Shown: positions 1-7,106 of the stretch, one piece after another
Position numbering within the stretch: position 1 is the stretch's first letter
How the letters are laid out: the number at the start of each line of letters is the position of its first letter
NCBI GenBank assembly: GCA_045538875.1
Contig: JAZQEG010000019.1
Location: forward strand, 1 to 20,506
Source of the DNA: RGIG4708 sp045538875
GTDB taxonomy: Bacteria > Bacillota > Clostridia > UMGS1810
DNA: 20,506 bases
Direction of reading: 5' to 3'
Made by a program: the position numbers and the translations under genes
The notes under the pieces: model-generated
The model's database searches: none
What the model was told of the DNA's origin: nothing
What the model saw: only the letters and a program-made list of their open reading frames with translations

Positions 1-109
1 TCACGGCGAAAAAATTTCGACGGCTATTGCGCGTGCCAACAAGACGACAAATGAAAAAATTACAGTTTGTTAAGTTTTTTGAACGCAGTTTGCGGATTGC
101 AGCATTTCG
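1..109. repeat. Dispersed 109-bp repeat, left copy (touches window edge)
   Basis: These bases match the reverse complement of 20105-20213 at 106 of 109 positions. The mismatches are at 43, 47 and 100. Similarity stops abruptly after base 109 (…GCAGCATTTCG), so the right boundary is real; the left boundary is cut by the window edge. No ORF crosses it. A diverged direct copy of its right half lies at 20292-20339. The family looks like an intergenic repeat of the REP/MITE kind; no transposase is present. Confidence 0.9.
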
Positions 110-326
110 ATTAAAATTTATCCTTTATAAAACTTATCTTACAATTAATTTACAAATAAATTGACTTATTTCTACCATTATATATATAACAAAATGCATT
201 TTTTGTGTTTTGTTAAAATTCACTGTATATTTTGTATAAAATCACCATCAAAAAGAATAAAATTACAAAAACATATGTATATTTTTTACGAAATTTCAAA
301 ATCATAGTAAAAAACACAAAAAATGC
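110..326. other. AT-rich non-coding region upstream of the rpsJ promoter
   Basis: No supportable gene is present. The stretch is very AT-rich and holds one arm (196-211) of a perfect 16-bp inverted repeat, GCATTTTTTGTGTTTT; the other arm (311-326) abuts the rpsJ -35 box. A second, weaker promoter-like pair is TTGACT at 161-166 with TATAAC at 185-190 (18-nt spacer), pointing toward rpsJ. Neither str-operon gene (fusA, tuf), common upstream neighbours of rpsJ, is seen. Confidence 0.6.
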
Positions 327-355
327 TTGCAAAATCAGGTTTTATGCTGTATAAT
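327..355 (+). promoter_or_regulatory. Sigma-A promoter of the S10-spc-alpha operon
   Basis: TTGCAA (327-332) and a perfect TATAAT (350-355) are separated by exactly 17 nt, giving a start near 362. This is the best promoter upstream of rpsJ and would place a leader of about 250 nt before the first gene. The -35 is directly preceded by the right arm of a 16-bp inverted repeat. Confidence 0.85.
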
Positions 356-361
356 TGAAAA

Positions 362-610
362 AGCGTGGCATGACATACGATGATGCAGGAGGTTACCGAA
401 CACCGCATGGTTGTTCAATTTCTGCGGAGAATGTCCGAATCATGAACTCGGGCGGCAGAGTCACAGTACATTTATAGGTGTATTATGCCCTCGGTAGACC
501 GATTTACCGGGGTTTTATAATGCATAAGGTACGACACACACGGTTTCGTGTGAGTTTTTTATGACTGCCGAATGGCACCAAAAATACGTTAAGTTAGGAG
601 GGTACTATTA
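362..610 (+). promoter_or_regulatory. Structured 5' leader of rpsJ (candidate r-protein leader)
   Basis: This untranslated leader of about 250 nt has several nested helices: GCAG 385-388 with CTGC 422-425, GAACA 398-402 with TGTTC 412-416, CGGA 425-428 with TCCG 434-437, TTATGC 483-488 with GCATAA 522-527, and inside the last CCTCGGTA 489-496 with TACCGGGG 505-512. A terminator hairpin follows at 534-560. In E. coli the S10 operon leader is controlled by L4. Similar conserved leaders before rpsJ in Firmicutes are my recollection, and L4 control here is inference. The rpsJ ribosome-binding site GGAGGG (597-602) follows. Confidence 0.7.
534..560 (+). terminator. Intrinsic terminator inside the rpsJ leader (attenuator)
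   Basis: The stem CACACG (537-542) / CGTGTG (547-552) has a GTTT loop and can extend past one A-A mismatch. Six T residues follow at 555-560. The hairpin lies after the leader helices and about 50 nt before the rpsJ start, the position expected of a transcription attenuator. No coding sequence ends upstream, so it is not an end-of-gene terminator. Confidence 0.75.
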
Positions 611-925
611 ATGGCTAACAGTCAAAAAATCAGAATTAAGCTTAAAGCTTATGACCATCAGTTAATCGATCAGTCAGCAAAAAAGATTGTTGAAACTGCT
701 GAAAGAACTGGTGCAAAGGTTGCAGGTCCTATTCCGCTCCCTACAAAAAAAGAGGTTATCACAATCCTCAGAGCGGTACACAAGTACAAAGATAGTCGCG
801 AACAGTTTGAAATGAGAACTCACAAAAGACTTATCGACATTTTGGAACCTACACCAAAAACAATCGATACACTGCTCAAATTGTCATTGCCTACAGGCGT
901 TGATATCGAAATAAAGCAGGCGTAA
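611..925 (+). CDS. rpsJ: 30S ribosomal protein S10
   Basis: S10 of the 30S subunit head, also the NusE transcription antitermination factor in well-studied bacteria. The 104-residue product starts MANSQKIRIKLKAYDHQLID and has the family's internal IPLPTKKE loop and the C-terminal stretch ending GVDIEIKQA. Length is normal (about 102-105). The ATG has a strong GGAGGG site (597-602). First gene of the S10-spc-alpha cluster; it follows a leader with an attenuator-like hairpin and is separated from rplC by an unusually structured 104-nt spacer. Confidence 0.98.
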   Translation: MANSQKIRIKLKAYDHQLIDQSAKKIVETAERTGAKVAGPIPLPTKKEVITILRAVHKYKDSREQFEMRTHKRLIDILEPTPKTIDTLLKLSLPTGVDIEIKQA

Positions 926-1029
926 TCGCAAAGCAAATTGAGTTTGCTTTTTTGCTGCATTCTCACTGCAGCAGGTCATGTTGGAAAACCTTAAACTTCC
1001 AACCAATAACCAAATAGGAGGAAAAAGAA
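926..1029 (+). promoter_or_regulatory. rpsJ-rplC spacer with three hairpins, the first terminator-like
   Basis: Three stems lie in tandem. AAGCAAA 931-937 / TTTGCTT 943-949 has a 5-nt loop and a T run to 953, which fits a short intrinsic terminator just after the rpsJ stop. TGCTGCA 953-959 / TGCAGCA 967-973 has a 7-nt loop. GTTGGAA 980-986 / TTCCAAC 997-1003 has a 10-nt loop. The rplC ribosome-binding site follows near 1016-1022. The structures are seen in the sequence; partial termination or RNA processing is inference. Confidence 0.65.
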
Positions 1030-1659
1030 ATGCAAAAAGCAATTTTAGGAAAGAAAATCGGAATGACACAGCTTTTTACAGAAGACGGCGTGGTAATCCC
1101 TGTTACAGTTGTTGAAGCAGGCCCTGTTACCGTTATTCAAAAAAAGACTGTAGAAAATGATGGCTACAATGCTATTCAGGTAGGTTTTGGCGATGTTAAA
1201 GAAAAACACACCTCAAAACCTATGAAAGGTCACTTTGCTAAAGCAGGTGTTGAACTCAAAAAACACCTTAGAGAATTCAGACTTGAAGATGACTCAGCTT
1301 ACGAAGTTGGTGCTGTTATCACAGCAGAAGTATTCGCAGAGGGCGACAAGGTTGATGTAACTGGCATCAGCAAAGGTCACGGATATGCAGGTACTGTAAA
1401 AAGATGGGGCACACACAGAGGTCCTATGTCACACGGTTCCGGTTATCACAGAGGCGTTGGTTCTATGGGCGCATGTTCAACTCCTTCAAGAGTTATGAAG
1501 AACAAAAGGCTCCCAGGCCACATGGGTGTTGAACAGGTTACTGTTCAGAATTTGAGCGTTGTTAAAGTTGATGTTGAGAAAAACCTCATCCTTGTTAAAG
1601 GTGCGGTTCCAGGCCCTAAAGGCGGTATCTTGACAATCAAAAACAGCGTGAAAGCGTAA
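1030..1659 (+). CDS. rplC: 50S ribosomal protein L3
   Basis: L3 binds 23S rRNA and is an early 50S assembly protein whose extended loop reaches toward the peptidyl-transferase centre. The 209-residue product starts MQKAILGKKIGMTQLF, a family hallmark, and carries the loop SHGSGYHRGVGSMGACSTPSRV around residues 135-156 and PGHMG after it. Length is normal. The ATG is preceded by AGGAGG. It follows the hairpin-rich spacer after rpsJ, and rplD begins 24 nt downstream. Confidence 0.98.
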   Translation: MQKAILGKKIGMTQLFTEDGVVIPVTVVEAGPVTVIQKKTVENDGYNAIQVGFGDVKEKHTSKPMKGHFAKAGVELKKHLREFRLEDDSAYEVGAVITAEVFAEGDKVDVTGISKGHGYAGTVKRWGTHRGPMSHGSGYHRGVGSMGACSTPSRVMKNKRLPGHMGVEQVTVQNLSVVKVDVEKNLILVKGAVPGPKGGILTIKNSVKA

Positions 1660-1683
1660 TTTGACGAAAGGAGGAACTAACAG

Positions 1684-2313
1684 ATGCCTAAAGTAGCTTT
1701 ATACGATATAAAAGGAAATAACATTGGCGAAATCGAACTTAGCGAAAAAGTATTTGGTCAGGAAGTTAAAACTTCAGTTTTGCATCAGGTTGTAACTAAC
1801 TACCTTGCAAACCAAAGACAGGGTACTCAGAGCACAAAAACACGTTCAGAGGTTCGCGGCGGCGGCATTAAACCTTGGAGACAAAAAGGTACAGGCCGCG
1901 CAAGACAGGGCAGCATCCGCGCTACACAGTGGATTAAAGGCGGTATCGCATTAGGCCCAAAACCAAGAGATTACAGATATTCTGTAAACAAAAAGCTCAA
2001 AGCAGTTGCTCTTAAATCAGCTCTCAGCGCAAAAGTGCTCGATGGCGAAATCATCGTTGTAGATGCTATTGATTTTGAAGCAATTAAAACAAAACAGGTT
2101 GCCGATATGCTCAGTGCACTTAAAGTTGAATCTACAGCTCTTATCGTTACAAACGAAAAGAACGATAACGTTGTTAAATCAGCAAGAAATATTAAAGGTG
2201 TTACAACAACCTTTATGGGCAGCCTTAATGTATATGATATATTGAAACATGACGTAATGGTTATTACTAAAGACGCTGTATCAAAGATTGAGGAGGTGTA
2301 TGGTAATGAATAA
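1684..2313 (+). CDS. rplD: 50S ribosomal protein L4
   Basis: L4 lines the peptide exit tunnel and in E. coli represses its own S10 operon through the leader RNA. The 209-residue product starts MPKVALYDIKGN and has the long basic tunnel loop around residues 45-95, including RSEVRGGGIKPWRQKGTGRARQ at about 58-79. AAGGAGGA precedes the ATG. Its last codons overlap the rplW start by 8 nt, so translation of the two is probably coupled. If leader-mediated autoregulation exists here, L4 is the obvious candidate ligand. Confidence 0.98.
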   Translation: MPKVALYDIKGNNIGEIELSEKVFGQEVKTSVLHQVVTNYLANQRQGTQSTKTRSEVRGGGIKPWRQKGTGRARQGSIRATQWIKGGIALGPKPRDYRYSVNKKLKAVALKSALSAKVLDGEIIVVDAIDFEAIKTKQVADMLSALKVESTALIVTNEKNDNVVKSARNIKGVTTTFMGSLNVYDILKHDVMVITKDAVSKIEEVYGNE

Positions 2314-2596
2314 GCACGATATCATTATCAAACCGGTAATCTCTGAAAAAAGCATGGATCAGTTGGCAGACAGAAAATACACATTTGTTGTTGCAAAAGA
2401 TGCTAACAAGATTGAAATAGCTAAAGCTGTTGAAGAAATTTTCGGCGTTAAGGTTGAAAAAGTTACAACAATCAGAGTACAAGGTAAAATCAAAAGAATG
2501 GGTGCTACATCCGGTAAAAGACCTGATTACAAAAAGGCTATTGTTAAGCTTACAGAAGGTAGCAAAACTATAGAATTCTTTGACGGAATGGCATAA
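2306..2596 (+). CDS. rplW: 50S ribosomal protein L23
   Basis: L23 sits at the exit-tunnel rim, where trigger factor and SRP dock. I chose the ATG at 2306 (MNKHDIIIKPVISEKSM), giving 96 residues, the normal size. AGGAGG at 2291-2296 lies 9 nt before it. The upstream in-frame TTG (2288) and ATG (2300) overlap or crowd that site and are less likely. It overlaps the end of rplD by 8 nt. The family motif IIKPVISEKS and basic loop KRMGATSGKRPDYKKA are present. Confidence 0.96.
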   Translation: MNKHDIIIKPVISEKSMDQLADRKYTFVVAKDANKIEIAKAVEEIFGVKVEKVTTIRVQGKIKRMGATSGKRPDYKKAIVKLTEGSKTIEFFDGMA

Positions 2597-2616
2597 TCGA
2601 AAAGGAGAGAAAAGGA

Positions 2617-3450
2617 ATGGCAATTAGAAAATTTAATCCTACATCACCTGCTCGCAGATTTATGACTGTTTCTACATTCGAAGAACTTTCAAAGGTTGCA
2701 CCTGAGAAATCTTTGTTGGAACCGCTCAAAAAGCACTCCGGTAGAAACTCATACGGTAGAATTACAGTTCGTCACAGAGGCGGCGGAAACAGAACAAAAT
2801 ACAGAGTAGTTGATTTTAAAAGAAATAAAGACGGTATGAACGCTAATGTTATGACAATCGAGTACGATCCTAACAGAAGCGCAAATATCGCATTGATTCA
2901 GTACGAAGACGGCGTTAAGAGCTACATCATTGCTCCACACGGACTTAAAGTTGGCGATGTTGTAAGATCAGGCGCAGATGCTGATATCAAAGCAGGTAAC
3001 GCACTCCCTATTAAGAACATTCCTGTTGGTACAATTATTCACAACATCGAATTGTTCCCGGGCAGAGGCGGTCAGATGGTAAGAAGTGCTGGTAACAGCG
3101 CGCAGCTTATGGCTAAAGAAAACGGCTATGCACAGGTAAGACTTCCTTCTGGTGAAGTTAGAATGGTATTGCTTGATTGCAGAGCTACAATCGGTCAGGT
3201 AGGTAACATCGACCATGAAAACGTATCAATCGGTAAAGCGGGTCGTAAACGCCATATGGGTTGGAGACCAACCGTTCGTGGTGTTGTTATGAACCCATGC
3301 GACCACCCACACGGTGGTGGTGAAGGTAAATCACCTATCGGTATGCCGGGCCCTGTTACTCCTTGGGGTAAACCAACACTCGGTTACAAAACCCGCAAGA
3401 AAAACAAACAGAGCAACAAATATATTGTTAAAAAGAGAAACGGCAGATAA
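2617..3450 (+). CDS. rplB: 50S ribosomal protein L2
   Basis: L2 is a primary 23S rRNA-binding protein needed for subunit association and near the peptidyl-transferase centre. The 277-residue product starts MAIRKFNPTSPARRFMT, with the RNA-binding segment HRGGGNRTKYRVVDFKR at about 53-69 and the C-terminal signature HPHGGGEGKSPIGMPGPVTPWGKP, whose histidine region is the functionally important one. Length is normal. The site AAAGGAGAG precedes the ATG. A 49-nt spacer with a hairpin separates it from rpsS. Confidence 0.98.
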   Translation: MAIRKFNPTSPARRFMTVSTFEELSKVAPEKSLLEPLKKHSGRNSYGRITVRHRGGGNRTKYRVVDFKRNKDGMNANVMTIEYDPNRSANIALIQYEDGVKSYIIAPHGLKVGDVVRSGADADIKAGNALPIKNIPVGTIIHNIELFPGRGGQMVRSAGNSAQLMAKENGYAQVRLPSGEVRMVLLDCRATIGQVGNIDHENVSIGKAGRKRHMGWRPTVRGVVMNPCDHPHGGGEGKSPIGMPGPVTPWGKPTLGYKTRKKNKQSNKYIVKKRNGR

Positions 3451-3463
3451 TCATATTTATATG

Positions 3464-3493
3464 TTATCAGCCTCATAGAATCTGATAAGGAGG
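3464..3493 (+). promoter_or_regulatory. Hairpin abutting the rpsS ribosome-binding site
   Basis: TTATCAG (3464-3470) pairs perfectly with CTGATAA (3482-3488) across an 11-nt loop. The last paired base is the first A of AGGAGG (3488-3493), the rpsS ribosome-binding site. It could modulate S19 translation or protect a processing end; there is no T run, so it is not a terminator. Confidence 0.45.
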
Positions 3494-3499
3494 TACAAA

Positions 3500-3778
3500 A
3501 TGGGTAGATCAGTTAAAAAAGGACCTTTCGTTGACGAAAGACTTATGAAAAGAATCGTTCAAATGAACGAAGCCGGTGAAAAACGAGTTATTAAAACTTG
3601 GTCAAGACCGTCTACAATATACCCAGATATGGTTGGTCACACAATCGCAGTTCACGATGGCAGAAAGCATGTGCCTGTATATGTAAGCGAAGATATGGTT
3701 GGCCACAAATTGGGCGAATTTGCACCTACAAGAACATTTAAAGGTCACGCAGGTGGAAAAACAACAAATTCAAGATAA
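3500..3778 (+). CDS. rpsS: 30S ribosomal protein S19
   Basis: S19 is in the 30S head with S13, contacting tRNA and helix 38 of the large subunit. The 92-residue product has the canonical start MGRSVKKGPFVDERLMKRI, the central TWSRPSTIYPDMVGHTIAVHDG, and the conserved end GHKLGEFAPTRTFKGH. Length is standard. AGGAGG precedes the ATG and is joined to a 7-bp hairpin. rplV follows after 38 nt. Confidence 0.98.
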   Translation: MGRSVKKGPFVDERLMKRIVQMNEAGEKRVIKTWSRPSTIYPDMVGHTIAVHDGRKHVPVYVSEDMVGHKLGEFAPTRTFKGHAGGKTTNSR

Positions 3779-3816
3779 TTTATATATCCTAAGTATTCAG
3801 AAGGGAGGATTTACGA

Positions 3817-4164
3817 ATGGAAGCTATCAAAGAAGCAAGAGCTAAGTTAAGTTATGCTCGTATTTCTTCAAGAAAAGTTAAAATCGTAATCGATTTGATC
3901 AGAAATAAATCTGTTGGTGAAGCGCTTGCAATACTCAAGCTCACACCAAAGGCAGGTGCCGAAATCGTTGAAAAACTTTTGCTTTCAGCAATGGCAAATG
4001 CAGAAAACAACCACGAAATGGATGTTGAAAAATTGTATGTTGCAGAAGTTTACGCAAATCAGGGTCCAACTCTTAAGAGAGTAAGACCAAGAGCACAGGG
4101 AAGGGCTTTCAGAATCAGAAAAAGAACAAGCCACATCACTGTTGTATTGAAAGAAAAAGAATAA
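3817..4164 (+). CDS. rplV: 50S ribosomal protein L22
   Basis: L22 binds all domains of 23S rRNA and, with L4, forms the tunnel constriction. The 115-residue product starts MEAIKEARAKLSYARISSRK and contains the C-terminal hairpin NQGPTLKRVRPRAQGRAFRIRKRTSHIT at about residues 80-107, the tunnel loop tied to macrolide susceptibility in other species. Length is normal. A GGGAGG site (3803-3808) precedes the ATG. rpsC begins 17 nt downstream. Confidence 0.98.
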   Translation: MEAIKEARAKLSYARISSRKVKIVIDLIRNKSVGEALAILKLTPKAGAEIVEKLLLSAMANAENNHEMDVEKLYVAEVYANQGPTLKRVRPRAQGRAFRIRKRTSHITVVLKEKE

Positions 4165-4181
4165 GATAGGAGGAAAGAACC

Positions 4182-4877
4182 TTGGGTCAGAAAGTACATC
4201 CACATGGTGTTAGAGTTGGCGTTATTAAAGATTGGGATTCCAAATGGTACGCTAACAAAAAAGACTTCGGCGATATGCTCGTTGAAGATTACAAAATCAG
4301 AAAGTTCCTTAAAAAGTCTCTTTTCTCAGCGGGTATTTCAAAAATAGAAATTGAAAGAAATGACAATAAGGTAAGAGTTCATATCCACACTGCAAAACCA
4401 GGTATCCTCATTGGTAAAAATGGTGCAGAAAAGGATAAAATTAAGGAAAGCGTTGAAAAATTAATCAAGAAAAATGTTATTGTTGACATTGTAGAAGTTA
4501 AAAATGCTGAAATTGATGCACAGCTTGTTGCAGAAAACATTGCTGCACAGCTCGAGCGCCGTATCTCTTTCCGCCGTGCTATGAAGCAGGTTATGGGCAG
4601 AGCTATGAAAATGGGTGCTAAAGGTATCAAAACAGCTTGTTCAGGTCGTCTTGGCGGTGCTGAAATTGCAAGAACCGAACAGTATCACGAAGGTACTATT
4701 CCGCTCCAGACACTCAGAGCCGACATTGACTATGGTTTTGCAGAGGCAGACACAACTTACGGTAAAATTGGTGTAAAAGTATGGATCTACAAAGGTGAAG
4801 TGCTTAAAGCAAATACCAACGAAGTTAAACAAGCTGCTCCAAAACAGAGAGAAAGAAAGAGCAAAGGAGGCAGATAA
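4182..4877 (+). CDS. rpsC: 30S ribosomal protein S3
   Basis: S3 lines the mRNA entry channel of the 30S subunit and takes part in the ribosomal helicase activity. It begins with TTG at 4182 (product MGQKVHPHGVRVGVIKDWDS), the only start that gives the canonical N terminus, with AGGAGG about 8 nt upstream. 231 residues. A KH RNA-binding GxxG loop, GILIGKNG, lies at residues 74-81; the conserved RISFRRAMKQ follows. The final codons (…SKGGR) double as the ribosome-binding site of rplP, which starts 2 nt after the stop. Confidence 0.97.
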   Translation: MGQKVHPHGVRVGVIKDWDSKWYANKKDFGDMLVEDYKIRKFLKKSLFSAGISKIEIERNDNKVRVHIHTAKPGILIGKNGAEKDKIKESVEKLIKKNVIVDIVEVKNAEIDAQLVAENIAAQLERRISFRRAMKQVMGRAMKMGAKGIKTACSGRLGGAEIARTEQYHEGTIPLQTLRADIDYGFAEADTTYGKIGVKVWIYKGEVLKANTNEVKQAAPKQRERKSKGGR

Positions 4878-4879
4878 TC

Positions 4880-5320
4880 ATGTTGTTACCAAAAAGAGTT
4901 AAATACAGAAGAGTTATGAGAGGCCGTCTTAAAGGCCAGGCATCACGCGGTAACAAGCTTGCTTATGGTGATTTTGGTATTCAGGCACTTGAGCCTGCAT
5001 GGATCACAAGCAATCAGATTGAAGCAGCCCGGATTGCTATGACTCGTTATACAAAAAGAGGCGGTCAGGTTTGGATTAAGATATTCCCTGATAAGCCTGT
5101 AACAGAAAAGCCTGCTGAAACACGAATGGGTTCAGGTAAAGGTTCACCTGAATACTGGGTAGCTGTTGTTAAGCCGGGCAGAATATTATTTGAAATCGGC
5201 GGTGTTGCAGAGCCTGTTGCAAGAGAAGCACTTAGACTTGCTATGCACAAGCTCCCAATCAAATGTAAATTTGTAACACGCGATGATCAGGAAACGGACG
5301 GTGATTCGAGTGAAAATTAA
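4880..5320 (+). CDS. rplP: 50S ribosomal protein L16
   Basis: L16 organises the A-site region of the 50S subunit and is a late assembly protein. The 146-residue product starts MLLPKRVKYRRVMRGRLKG and carries the loop TEKPAETRMGSGKGSPEYWVA near residues 74-94. Its ribosome-binding site AAAGGAGG lies inside the end of rpsC. The 3' end overlaps the start of rpmC by 11 nt. The C-terminal tail (DDQETDGDSSEN) is acidic and a little longer than the family core. Confidence 0.98.
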   Translation: MLLPKRVKYRRVMRGRLKGQASRGNKLAYGDFGIQALEPAWITSNQIEAARIAMTRYTKRGGQVWIKIFPDKPVTEKPAETRMGSGKGSPEYWVAVVKPGRILFEIGGVAEPVAREALRLAMHKLPIKCKFVTRDDQETDGDSSEN

Positions 5321-5510
5321 TGAAATCAGAGATCTTACTAATGATGAATTGAATCTTAAGTTGGATGAGCTCAAAGCTGAATTGTTTAACCTGAGATTTC
5401 AGCATGCTACAAATCAGCTCGACAATCCAAAGGTAATTACTGAAGTGAAGAGAACAATCGCACAGATTAAAACCATCCTTCGTGAAAGAGAATTAGCACA
5501 AACTGTTTAA
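5310..5510 (+). CDS. rpmC: 50S ribosomal protein L29
   Basis: L29 is a small helical protein next to L23 at the tunnel exit. I chose the GTG at 5310 (MKINEIRDLTNDELN), giving 66 residues, the usual size. A GGTGA site (5300-5304) lies 5 nt before it. A longer in-frame ATG at 5283 would add nine residues that the family lacks. The conserved LFNLRFQHATNQLDNP segment is at about residues 27-42. The start overlaps rplP by 11 nt, so coupling is likely. Confidence 0.95.
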   Translation: MKINEIRDLTNDELNLKLDELKAELFNLRFQHATNQLDNPKVITEVKRTIAQIKTILRERELAQTV

Positions 5511-5531
5511 TAAGAGAGGAGGAAATTCTAA

Positions 5532-5786
5532 ATGGAACGTAATTACAGAAAAACCCGTATAGGTAGAGTAGTTAGCGACAAAATGGATAAAACAATCGTT
5601 GTTGCTATTGATTATAATGTAAAACACAAATTGTACAGCAAAATTGTTAAAAAGACATACAAACTTAAGGCTCACGATGAAACAAACATGGCTCATGTTG
5701 GTGACAGAGTAAAGGTTATGGAAACAAGACCTTTGTCTAAAGACAAGAGATGGAGACTTGTTGAAATCGTGGAAAAAGCTCAGTAA
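5532..5786 (+). CDS. rpsQ: 30S ribosomal protein S17
   Basis: S17 is a primary 16S rRNA-binding protein with an OB fold. The 84-residue product starts MERNYRKTRIGRVVSDKMDKT, the standard family opening, and includes VGDRVKVMETRPLSKDKRWRL toward the C terminus. Length is normal. AGGAGG precedes the ATG, and the gene follows rpmC by 21 nt. Confidence 0.98.
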   Translation: MERNYRKTRIGRVVSDKMDKTIVVAIDYNVKHKLYSKIVKKTYKLKAHDETNMAHVGDRVKVMETRPLSKDKRWRLVEIVEKAQ

Positions 5787-5809
5787 TGTAAGGAAGGAGA
5801 GTAAATCAC

Positions 5810-6178
5810 ATGATACAACCACAAACATTGATGAAGGTTGCTGATAACACAGGTGCAAAAGAAATTATGTGTATCAGAGTTATGGGCGGCAGCAAAAGAA
5901 AATATGCCAATATCGGTGATGTAGTAGTTGCTTCCGTTAAAAAAGCAACACCAGGTGGTGTTGTTAAAAAAGGTGATGTAGTAAAAGCTGTTATCGTTAG
6001 AAGTGTTACAGGCGTTAGAAGAAACGACGGAACATACATCAAATTTGATGAAAATGCAGCAGTTATTATAAAAGATGATAAAACTCCAAGAGGAACTCGT
6101 ATATTTGGGCCTATCGCAAGAGAGCTCAGAGACAACGATTATATGAAGATTTTGTCATTGGCACCTGAAGTTCTGTAA
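5810..6178 (+). CDS. rplN: 50S ribosomal protein L14
   Basis: L14 forms inter-subunit bridges and is the docking site of the silencing factor RsfS in other bacteria. 122 residues, the exact common size. It starts MIQPQTLMKVADNTGAKEIM and has the conserved IRVMGGSKRKYANIGDVVVASVK and the C-terminal RIFGPIARELR. AAGGAGAG precedes the ATG. rplX follows after 19 nt. Confidence 0.98.
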   Translation: MIQPQTLMKVADNTGAKEIMCIRVMGGSKRKYANIGDVVVASVKKATPGGVVKKGDVVKAVIVRSVTGVRRNDGTYIKFDENAAVIIKDDKTPRGTRIFGPIARELRDNDYMKILSLAPEVL

Positions 6179-6197
6179 GAATAGGAGGTAACTGAAA

Positions 6198-6524
6198 ATG
6201 AAAAACAGAGTTCATATCAAAAAAGGTGATAATGTAGTAGTTATCTCCGGTAAAGATAAAGGCAAAAAAGGTAATGTACTTGCAGTTGGCGTTAACAAAA
6301 GAACTGTTATCGTTGAAGGCATAAATATGGTTACCAAGCACACAAAACCAAAAAGAGCAGGAGAAACAGGCGGTATTATCAGTCAGGAAGCTCCAATCTT
6401 TGCTTGCAAGGTAATGCACATTTGCAACAAATGCGGCAAACCCACAAGAATTGGTTACAAAATACTTGGCGATGGTAAAAAATCAAGATTTTGCAAAAAC
6501 TGCTTAGAAGTTTTTGATGACTAA
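6198..6524 (+). CDS. rplX: 50S ribosomal protein L24, four-cysteine form
   Basis: L24 initiates 50S assembly. The 108-residue product opens MKNRVHIKKGDNVVVISGKD, with a KOW motif at about residues 8-35. The C-terminal half has C76, C79, C99 and C102 in a CxxC-x19-CxxC arrangement that should bind zinc. This zinc-ribbon form is found in some Clostridia and is absent from E. coli and many others. Length is normal. AGGAGG precedes the ATG; rplE follows after 23 nt. Confidence 0.97.
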   Translation: MKNRVHIKKGDNVVVISGKDKGKKGNVLAVGVNKRTVIVEGINMVTKHTKPKRAGETGGIISQEAPIFACKVMHICNKCGKPTRIGYKILGDGKKSRFCKNCLEVFDD

Positions 6525-6547
6525 TATTAGGAAGGAGGATTTCGCAC

Positions 6548-7090
6548 ATGGTACGAATGAGAGCGAAATATGAAAACGAAGTAAAATCTGCACTTATGGA
6601 AAAATTCGGCTACAAAAGCCCAATGCAGATTCCAAAGTTTGATAAAATCGTTATAAACATCGGTGTTGGTGAAGCTAAAGACAATGCAAAAGCATTAGAG
6701 GCTGCTATGAATGACCTTGCTACAATTACAGGTCAAAAACCAGTAGTAACAAAGGCTAAAAAGTCTGTTGCTAACTTTAAAATCAGAGAAGGTATGAACA
6801 TTGGCTGCAAGGTTACACTTCGCGGTGACAAAATGTTTGAGTTCATTGACAGACTCTTTAGCATTGCCCTCCCACGTGTAAGAGACTTTAGAGGTATTAA
6901 CCCTAATTCTTTTGACGGCAGAGGCAACTATGCACTCGGTGTTAAGGAACAGCTTATATTCCCTGAAATCGATTATGATAAAATTGACAAAATTAGAGGT
7001 ATGGACATCATCTTCACAACAACAGCAAAAACTGATGAAGAAGCAAGAGAACTTCTTGCATTGATGGGCGCACCATTTACTAAGGCGTGA
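6548..7090 (+). CDS. rplE: 50S ribosomal protein L5
   Basis: L5 binds 5S rRNA and helps form the central protuberance. 180 residues, normal for the family. The N terminus MVRMRAKYENEVKSALMEKF is followed by INIGVGEAKDNAKALEAA and, near residue 110, RVRDFRGINPNSFDGRGNY, both diagnostic. AAGGAGGA at 6532-6539 lies 8 nt before the ATG. rpsZ begins 16 nt after its stop. Confidence 0.98.
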   Translation: MVRMRAKYENEVKSALMEKFGYKSPMQIPKFDKIVINIGVGEAKDNAKALEAAMNDLATITGQKPVVTKAKKSVANFKIREGMNIGCKVTLRGDKMFEFIDRLFSIALPRVRDFRGINPNSFDGRGNYALGVKEQLIFPEIDYDKIDKIRGMDIIFTTTAKTDEEARELLALMGAPFTKA

Positions 7091-7106
7091 GAGGAGGGTA
7101 TTCACA

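Noticed and set aside
387..445. Possible leader peptide in the rpsJ leader (AGGAGG 387-392, ATG 407, 12 codons to TGA)
   Set aside because: The ATG is about 14 nt from the AGGAGG, too far, and the segment is explained by RNA helices.
2267..2623. 118-codon - strand ORF opposite rplW
   Set aside because: Antisense shadow of a highly conserved ribosomal gene. The same applies to the other - strand ORFs between 884 and 16246.
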